Source: an uncultured Oscillibacter sp.
GTDB lineage: Bacteria; Bacillota; Clostridia; Oscillospirales; Oscillospiraceae
Reading direction: 5' to 3'
Assembly (NCBI RefSeq): GCF_910584465.1
Contig: NZ_CAJUBK010000033.1
Location: forward strand, 1-27,084
Length of the DNA: 27,084 bases
The notes under the pieces: model-generated
Seen by the model: only the letters and a program-made list of their open reading frames with translations
The model's database searches: none
Told to the model about the DNA's origin: nothing
Translations under genes and position numbers: made by a program
Part shown: positions 22,189 to 27,084 of the stretch, in pieces
Position numbering within the stretch: position 1 is the first letter of the stretch
How the letters are laid out: every line of letters starts with the position of its first letter

Positions 22189-23199
22189 TCAGGCCTCGTG
22201 CAGGTCCCGGCAGGTGCTCCGCCGGATCAGCGTGGGCATGAGGATCTGGTGGACATAGCCCTGGGTGCCGTTCTCGATCTTGTCCCGGAGCATGTCCACC
22301 GCCTGGACGGCCATGTCCCGCTTGGGCTGCTCCACGGTGGTCAGCTCGATCCGGGGCAGGGCCGTGGAGGAGATGTTGTCGAAGCCGATGAGGCTCAGGT
22401 GGCCGGGGATGTCGATGTGGGCGTCGTCCGCCGCCTTGAGCACGCCCAGGGCGTTGGAGTCCGTGGAGGCGAAGATGGCGGTGTAATCCACCGGCTTGGC
22501 GAAGAGCTCCCTGGCCAGCTGGTAGCCGTTGTTGATGGAGGAGCGGGTGAACTCGCTGTTGAAGAACCGGGGCGTCAGCCCCAGCTCGTGGCAGGCCCGG
22601 ATATAGCCCTCGGCCCGGAGCTGGTGGGTGGCGGTGTGGCGGCGGCCGAAGTAGAGGATGTCCCGGTGCCCCAGGTCGTGGAGGTACTTCGTGCCGATAT
22701 AGGTCCCCCGGCTGTTGTCCACGGCCACATAGCTCTGGGGCTGGTCCCGGAGGTTCTCGCTGAGGAAGACGGTGGGCACCTGGTCGGTGTAGGCCCGGAT
22801 GTTCTCATAGGTCTTGGGGCTCTGGGGGACGATTAGGATGCCGTCCACCTGCCGGCTGAGGAGGAGCTTGACCACGGTCTTCTCCTGCTTCAGGTCCGGG
22901 CCGGAGTTGCAGAGCATGATGTTGTAGCCGTGGCCCCTGGCGCTCATCTCGGCGTAGTAGGCGATCTCGGACATGAACTGGTTGTCGATGGAGGGGACCA
23001 CCAGCCCGATGAGGCCGGTGCGCTTGGTCACCATGGAACGGGCCACGTAGTTGGTGGTGTAGCCCATCTCGTCGCAGAGCTTGATGATGCGCTCCCGGGT
23101 GTCGCTGCCGATCTGGTGGCTGCCGGAGAGGGCGCGGGAGACGGTGGCGTAGGAAACGCCGGCGGCTTTGGCGACGTCCTTCAGGGTCACACTTTTCAT
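22189..23199 (-). CDS. LacI-family transcriptional regulator
   Basis: A 336-residue regulator. The N-terminal helix-turn-helix VTLKDVAKAAGVSYATVSRALSG and hinge region (NYVARSM, with Met where Leu is usual) bind the operator, and the rest is a periplasmic-binding-protein-like effector domain starting TGLIGLVVPSIDNQF. This half binds a sugar or related small molecule. A CGCAAACGTTTCCG operator lies in its own leader and a CGCAAACGTTTACG operator over the start of the divergent HAD operon, so it likely represses both arms. The effector is unknown. It is co-oriented with and probably cotranscribed with PHP and pfkB. Confidence 0.94.
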   Translation of the reverse strand: MKSVTLKDVAKAAGVSYATVSRALSGSHQIGSDTRERIIKLCDEMGYTTNYVARSMVTKRTGLIGLVVPSIDNQFMSEIAYYAEMSARGHGYNIMLCNSGPDLKQEKTVVKLLLSRQVDGILIVPQSPKTYENIRAYTDQVPTVFLSENLRDQPQSYVAVDNSRGTYIGTKYLHDLGHRDILYFGRRHTATHQLRAEGYIRACHELGLTPRFFNSEFTRSSINNGYQLARELFAKPVDYTAIFASTDSNALGVLKAADDAHIDIPGHLSLIGFDNISSTALPRIELTTVEQPKRDMAVQAVDMLRDKIENGTQGYVHQILMPTLIRRSTCRDLHEA

Positions 23200-23231
23200 A
23201 GGCTTTCCTTCCTTTCCGCCTCGCAGAGGAC

Positions 23232-23245
23232 CGCAAACGTTTCCG
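23232..23245. promoter_or_regulatory. LacI-type operator in the lacI leader
   Basis: CGCAAACGTTTCCG, near-palindromic around a central CG, the form recognised by LacI/CcpA-type regulators. It lies about 35 bases upstream of the lacI start codon and about 50 bases downstream of the -10, a roadblock position. Confidence 0.75.
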
Positions 23246-23296
23246 CTTTATTTTTTTAGAGCGGACAGACTGCGGCCCGTTCGGATCGTCAAATAA

Positions 23297-23325
23297 AGGA
23301 TATCTTATTTTCCTGCCAATGTCAA
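23297..23325 (-). promoter_or_regulatory. Candidate promoter of lacI-PHP-pfkB
   Basis: On the minus strand, TTGACA (23325-23320), a 17-base spacer and TATCCT (23302-23297). The -35 is perfect, the -10 is moderate (four of six). Confidence 0.6.
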
Positions 23326-23396
23326 TAACGATCTGGATTTTTCCTATCTTTGGGCAGAAAAACGAAAAAAGATCGAAGTCTTCGGCGTTTGGCATA

Positions 23397-23453
23397 TTGA
23401 CAAAGGACCGGGGTTTCATTTAGAATAAACGTGAAAAGCCGCAAACGTTTACG
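23397..23453 (+). promoter_or_regulatory. Promoter and LacI-type operator of the HAD-iPGM operon
   Basis: TTGACA (23397-23402), an 18-base spacer and TAGAAT (23421-23426). The operator CGCAAACGTTTACG (23440-23453) begins about 14 bases after the -10, covering the start of transcription, so bound regulator should block initiation or early elongation. Confidence 0.85.
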
Positions 23454-23468
23454 AGTGGGCCGGGAACG

Positions 23469-23511
23469 GTCTCACCGCCTCCGGGGACGTGTCCCCGGGG
23501 GTTTGCGAGAC
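23469..23511 (+). other. Leader hairpin of the HAD operon
   Basis: CCGGGGAC (23481-23488), loop GT, GTCCCCGG (23491-23498), enclosed by an outer GTCTC (23469-23473)/GAGAC (23507-23511) pairing. It lies in the untranslated leader between the operator and the ribosome site; no T run follows. It could stabilise the message. Confidence 0.5.
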
Positions 23512-23538
23512 TAAGATCTATATAAGGAGGAACTTTTT

Positions 23539-24273
23539 ATGACCCCCGATATCCAAACGATCTTCTTCGACGTAGGCAACACGCTGCGCATCGTGCTCAA
23601 GGAGCAGGACTTCATCGACAAGGCCGAGGCCGGCCTGATGGAGCTCATCGAGACGAAAGAGACCCATGACGAGCTGTTCGCAAAGCTGGAGGAGCGCTGG
23701 AAGAAGTACCGCAAGCAGTCCAAGGATACCCTGCTGGACGCCTCCGAGGGCGAGCTGTGGACCCAGTACATGCTGCCCGAGTACGAGCCGAACATGATCT
23801 TCGCCAACGCGGCGAAGCTCACCCGGCTCTGGCGGGACCACGACGGCCGCCGCGTGGCTCGGGCCGACGCGGTCGCCACCATCAAGGAGCTCTGCGCCCG
23901 GGGCTATACCTTGGGCATCATCGCCAACACCGTCACCGAGACGGAGATCCCCGACTGGATGGCCGCCGACGGCGTGGCCCAGTGCTTCAAGACCACGATC
24001 CTCTCCTCCAAGGTCCGCCTGCGCAAGCCGGATCCGGAGATCTACCACCTGGCCTGCCGCTGCATCGGCACCCCGGAGGCCAACTGCGCCTACGTGGGCG
24101 ACAACCCGGTCCGGGACGTGGAGGGGACTCAGGCCGCGGGCTTCGGCATGATGATCCGCATCGACGAGCCGGACACCCTGAACATGGAGCACGCCACCGG
24201 CAAGGAGTTCACCCCCGACCACGTGATCACCGCCCTGAGCCAGCTGCTGGATATCTTCCCTGCCCGTACTTGA
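23539..24273 (+). CDS. HAD-superfamily hydrolase-like protein 1
   Basis: First of three tandem HAD paralogues (244 aa). Motif I is FFDVGNT with nucleophile Asp11, but the second Asp of DxD is Gly13. A helical C1-type cap is expected between motifs I and II. Motif II (TLGIIANTV) has Ala where Ser/Thr is common. Motif III Lys is in LRKPDPEIYHLA and motif IV is YVGDNPVRDVEG. The magnesium-binding Asp residues are therefore kept while the usual general acid/base is missing. AAGGAGG precedes the start. Substrate unknown. It is the first gene after the LacI-controlled promoter. Confidence 0.9.
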   Translation: MTPDIQTIFFDVGNTLRIVLKEQDFIDKAEAGLMELIETKETHDELFAKLEERWKKYRKQSKDTLLDASEGELWTQYMLPEYEPNMIFANAAKLTRLWRDHDGRRVARADAVATIKELCARGYTLGIIANTVTETEIPDWMAADGVAQCFKTTILSSKVRLRKPDPEIYHLACRCIGTPEANCAYVGDNPVRDVEGTQAAGFGMMIRIDEPDTLNMEHATGKEFTPDHVITALSQLLDIFPART

Positions 24274-24289
24274 CAGAAGGAGGAACGCC

Positions 24290-25027
24290 ATGGATATGAC
24301 AAAGCGCTATAAAGCCGTCTTCTTCGACCTGGGCGGCACCCTCCGCATCGCCCTGCTGGAGGAGCCTTACATGAAGCACGCCCGCCGGAAGATGGCGGAG
24401 ATCGCCGGGTCCCCCGTGCCTTACGAGGAGTTCTACCAGATGATCGAGGAGCGCTACGAGCCCTACCGCAAGTGGGCCCTGGGCGAGAACAAGGAGTCGG
24501 GCGACGAGGAGCTGTGGTGCAAATGGCTCCTGCCGGACTACGACCAGGCCCGCATCAAGCAGGTCTGCCACGAGCTGAGCTTCCAGTACCGCCAGTGCAA
24601 GGGCCGCCGGGTGGTGGTCGACGGCGGCGTGGAGGTCATCAAGGGGCTCCACGACCGGGGCTATAAGCTGGGCATCATCTCCAACCTGATCGGGGAGAAC
24701 GAGGTCCCCGACTGGCTGGAGGAGGACGGCCTGGACCAGTACTTCGACTCCGTCATCCTCTCCTCCGTCTGCGGCCTGCGCAAGCCCTGCTCGGAGATCT
24801 ACGAGGTGGCGTGCAAGGACCTGGGCGTGGCGCCGGAGGACTGCGTGTCCGTGGCGGACAACGTGAAGCGGGACATCACCGGCGCGAAGGAAGCGGGCAT
24901 CGGGGCCAACATCATCTTCCGCTCCCCGGAGAAGAAGCACGCCGTGGAGTTCACCGCGGCCAACGAGCCCGACGCGGTGGTCAGCGATTTCCGGGAGATC
25001 TTGGACCTGCTGCCGCCCCTGGACTGA
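24290..25027 (+). CDS. HAD-superfamily hydrolase-like protein 2
   Basis: Second tandem HAD paralogue (245 aa). Motif I is FFDLGGT with Asp13 and Gly15 in the place of the second Asp. Motif II is GIISNLIGE (Ser present), motif III LRKPCSEIYEVA and motif IV SVADNVKRDITG, where Ala replaces the Gly of GDN. It shares the segment YQYRQxKGRR with protein 3, so these two are the closer pair. AAGGAGG lies upstream and only 16 bases separate it from the first gene. No substrate can be assigned. Confidence 0.9.
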   Translation: MDMTKRYKAVFFDLGGTLRIALLEEPYMKHARRKMAEIAGSPVPYEEFYQMIEERYEPYRKWALGENKESGDEELWCKWLLPDYDQARIKQVCHELSFQYRQCKGRRVVVDGGVEVIKGLHDRGYKLGIISNLIGENEVPDWLEEDGLDQYFDSVILSSVCGLRKPCSEIYEVACKDLGVAPEDCVSVADNVKRDITGAKEAGIGANIIFRSPEKKHAVEFTAANEPDAVVSDFREILDLLPPLD

Positions 25028-25124
25028 ATGGACCGCGGGGCATCCGGGGGCGGAGGCCCTCCGGGCGCGTCCCCGTCCCGGCACCATCCACATATATGAA
25101 AGGTATGAAGGAGGCTGATATCGC

Positions 25125-25901
25125 ATGGATACCGATATCCGTTACATCTTCCTGGATCTGGGAGGGACCTTCCGGGTCATCGACGAGGATCCCGCCTATC
25201 TCTCCGCCGCCCGGGCGAAGATCGCGGAGCTGTGCGGCGTGGAGACCAGCGATCCCAACCAGTGGTTCGAGGACGTGATCGACAAGCGCTATGACAAGTA
25301 CCGGGAGTGGGCGCTGAAGTTCATGTGCGAGGCTCCGGAGGAGGTCCTCTGGACCCGCTGGCTGGCCTATGACATGGACCGGGAGCGCATCCTGGCGAAC
25401 GCGGCGGAGCTGACCTATCAGTACCGCCAGACCAAGGGCCGCCGCACGGTGGTGCAGGGCGGCGCCGAGACCGTCAAGGAGCTCTGCGCCCGGGGCTACA
25501 CCCTGGGCATCATCAGCGACCTGGTGGGCAAGCGGGAGGTGGACGAGTGGCTGGACGCCGACGGCCTCCGGCCCTACTTCAAGACCGTCCAGCAGTCCTC
25601 CATCACCTACATCCGCAAGCCCGGCCCCGCCATCTATTACTACGCCATGGAGGAAGTGGGGGCCCAGCCGGAGAACTGCTGCTATGTGGGCGACAACCTG
25701 GACCGGGACATCGTGGGCGCCAAGGCCGTGGCCTTCGGCATGACCGTAGCGGTGCAGTACAACAAAGGGAAGGCCCTGAAGCTGACGGAGGAGAACATGC
25801 CCGACGGCAAGATCTACACCTTCCCCCAGCTGCTGGACATCTTCCCCCAGCGGGGCCGGGTCGCGGCCGACAAGCTGATCCCGCCCACGGACGGACAGTG
25901 A
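25125..25901 (+). CDS. HAD-superfamily hydrolase-like protein 3
   Basis: Third tandem HAD paralogue (258 aa). Motif I is FLDLGGT with Asp11 and Gly13, motif II GIISDLVGK, motif III IRKPGPAIYYYA and motif IV YVGDNLDRDIVG. A preceding 97-base gap holds a GC-rich stretch and an AAGGAGG site. The C-terminus runs about 10 residues longer than in its paralogues (RGRVAADKLIPPTDGQ). Same operon; the iPGM-like gene begins 33 bases later. Confidence 0.9.
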   Translation: MDTDIRYIFLDLGGTFRVIDEDPAYLSAARAKIAELCGVETSDPNQWFEDVIDKRYDKYREWALKFMCEAPEEVLWTRWLAYDMDRERILANAAELTYQYRQTKGRRTVVQGGAETVKELCARGYTLGIISDLVGKREVDEWLDADGLRPYFKTVQQSSITYIRKPGPAIYYYAMEEVGAQPENCCYVGDNLDRDIVGAKAVAFGMTVAVQYNKGKALKLTEENMPDGKIYTFPQLLDIFPQRGRVAADKLIPPTDGQ

Positions 25902-25934
25902 TCTTTGATTTCATCGACATAGGAGGTCATCCAT

Positions 25935-27084
25935 ATGGCAGACTTTAAACGCGGCGGCGCTCAGCTGGCTGAGGCCGTCAAGAAGGCATACGGGCTGGGC
26001 CAGGACGACTATCATCTGGAGCCCATGGTCCTCGTGGAGGACGGCAGGCCCGTCGGCAAGATCGCCGACGGCGACGCCGCCATCTTCTGCTGCCGCCGGG
26101 GCGAGCGGGAGATCGAGCTGACCGAGATGTTCACCGATCCGGAGTTCGACAAGGCGGAGCGCCGGATGCTCCGGGACCTGGACTTCGTGATCATGACCAT
26201 GTACCACGATAAGTTCAAGGACCTGCCCATCGCCTTCGCCCCCGCCAAGGTGGTGAAGCCCCTGGCCCAGGTCCTCAGCGAGGCGGGGAAGACCCAGTTC
26301 CACTGCGCCGAGAGCGAGAAGTTCGCCCACGTGACCTTCTTCTTCAACGGCGGCGAGAACGAGCCCTTCCCCGGCGAGGACGACGTGTGCATCCCCTCCC
26401 CCAAGGGCATCGACTTCGACCAGAAGCCGGAGCTGTCCCTGCCGAAGGTGGCCGACACGGTCATGGACGCCCTGGGCAAGTATGACTTCGTGATCACCAA
26501 CTTCGCCAACGGCGACGTCATCGGCCACACCTCCAACACGGAGGCCAAGATCCAGGCCTGCGGCTATGTGAGCCAGTACCTGGATAAAGTGGTCAACGAC
26601 GCCCTGGGCAAGGGCTATGTGGTCGCCATCACCGCGGACCACGGCAACATCGAGAAGCTCTATACCGCCGCCGGGAAGCCCGACGGGGCCCACACCACCA
26701 ACCTGGTGCCCTTCATCATGATCGATCCCGCCGACAAGGCCCCCATCCAGCTGCGGGACGGCTCCCTGGGCGACGTGTCCCCCACGGTGCTGGACGTCAT
26801 GGGCATCCCCCAGCCCGCGGAGATGGACGGCAAGTCCCTCTGCGAGGGCAAGGACTGGGGCGAGGGGCGCAAGATGCTCCTCATCATCTGCGACGGCTGG
26901 GGCCTGGGCACCGGCGACGAGGGCGACGCGATCCATGTCGCCGACACGCCCTATTGGGACTCCCTGCTGGCCGGACAGTCCTGGTCGAAGCTGCGGGCCT
27001 CCGGCGAGTCCGTGGGCCTGGGCGCGGGGAAGGCCGGCAACTCCGAGGCGGGCCACTCCAACCTGGGCGCGGGCCGCTGCGTGA
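25935..27084 (+). CDS. gpmI: Circularly permuted iPGM-type phosphoglycerate mutase (3' end outside window)
   Basis: A cofactor-independent phosphoglycerate mutase homologue with its halves in swapped order; the frame is open at the window end. Residues about 10-305 match the C-terminal part of the family: Arg55 and Arg58 (FRPDR equivalent), AESEKFAHVTFFFNGG with Lys129, ANGDVIGHT with Asp194 and His198, TADHGN with Asp235 and His236, AHTTN with His253, and EMDGKSL, the normal family end. After a 10-residue linker the normal family start follows: LLIICDGWGLG with Asp320, then GNSEAGHSNLGAGR with phospho-acceptor Ser370. All seven metal ligands are present. The start has AGGAGG upstream. The remaining N-half (the rest of the transferase domain) should lie beyond 27084. 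Confidence 0.88.
   Translation, partial: MADFKRGGAQLAEAVKKAYGLGQDDYHLEPMVLVEDGRPVGKIADGDAAIFCCRRGEREIELTEMFTDPEFDKAERRMLRDLDFVIMTMYHDKFKDLPIAFAPAKVVKPLAQVLSEAGKTQFHCAESEKFAHVTFFFNGGENEPFPGEDDVCIPSPKGIDFDQKPELSLPKVADTVMDALGKYDFVITNFANGDVIGHTSNTEAKIQACGYVSQYLDKVVNDALGKGYVVAITADHGNIEKLYTAAGKPDGAHTTNLVPFIMIDPADKAPIQLRDGSLGDVSPTVLDVMGIPQPAEMDGKSLCEGKDWGEGRKMLLIICDGWGLGTGDEGDAIHVADTPYWDSLLAGQSWSKLRASGESVGLGAGKAGNSEAGHSNLGAGRCV

Noticed and set aside
25935..27084. The iPGM-like gene as a pseudogene or frameshift artefact
   Set aside because: The frame is open throughout, has a good ribosome site, and keeps every visible metal ligand; random breakage would not join the normal end and start in frame with a short linker.

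Overview
The window (27,084 bases, GC-rich, clearly above 60% by eye) reads as a chromosomal segment of an anaerobic, spore-forming, high-GC clostridium, most likely of the Oscillospiraceae type (inference). The basis is an Rnf complex, a Gpr germination protease, an ECF-type folate S component under a THF riboswitch, Firmicutes gene orders (dprA-topA-trmFO, plsX-acpP-rnc) and strong Shine-Dalgarno sites. No rRNA, tRNA, CRISPR array, insertion sequence or prophage was seen.

Layout. 1-3708: rnfDGEAB, with rnfD cut by the left edge (rnfC is presumably just outside). 3709-4172: a hairpin-rich intergenic element, then a promoter and a THF riboswitch. 4173-6912: folT, folC and a SpoU-type RNA methyltransferase with its own promoter inside the folC end. 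6988-12681: dprA, topA and trmFO, interrupted by a divergent pair (a small protein of unknown function and a 69-aa Xre regulator) around a double palindromic operator. 12719-14832: plsX, acpP, rnc. 14833-15090: a second copy of the hairpin-rich element. 15091-16563 (minus): gpr and a SLOG-type protein with a LexA-like box in its promoter. 16700-17167: Nudix hydrolase. 17326-18894 (minus): NSS sodium symporter. 19077-20480: DUF2156-GNAT fusion.

20530-27084 is the most unusual part. A minus-strand lacI-PHP-pfkB operon faces a plus-strand operon of three tandem HAD paralogues followed by an iPGM-family gene. The plus operon has a strong promoter with a LacI-type operator just downstream of the predicted start, and lacI has a similar operator in its own leader, so one regulator probably controls both arms. 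The last gene is a phosphoglycerate mutase whose two halves are in swapped order: the C-terminal half comes first, followed by the canonical N-terminal start. All seven metal ligands of the family are present in the visible part. All three HAD proteins have Gly where the usual general acid/base Asp sits.

Two other things stand out. A roughly 190-base non-coding unit occurs twice, 11 kb apart; each copy is flanked by two copies of the local terminator hairpin, and each contains a hairpin with an identical AGGAG loop on a covarying stem. The folate locus has a riboswitch whose expression platform hides the folT Shine-Dalgarno site in a terminator-like hairpin.
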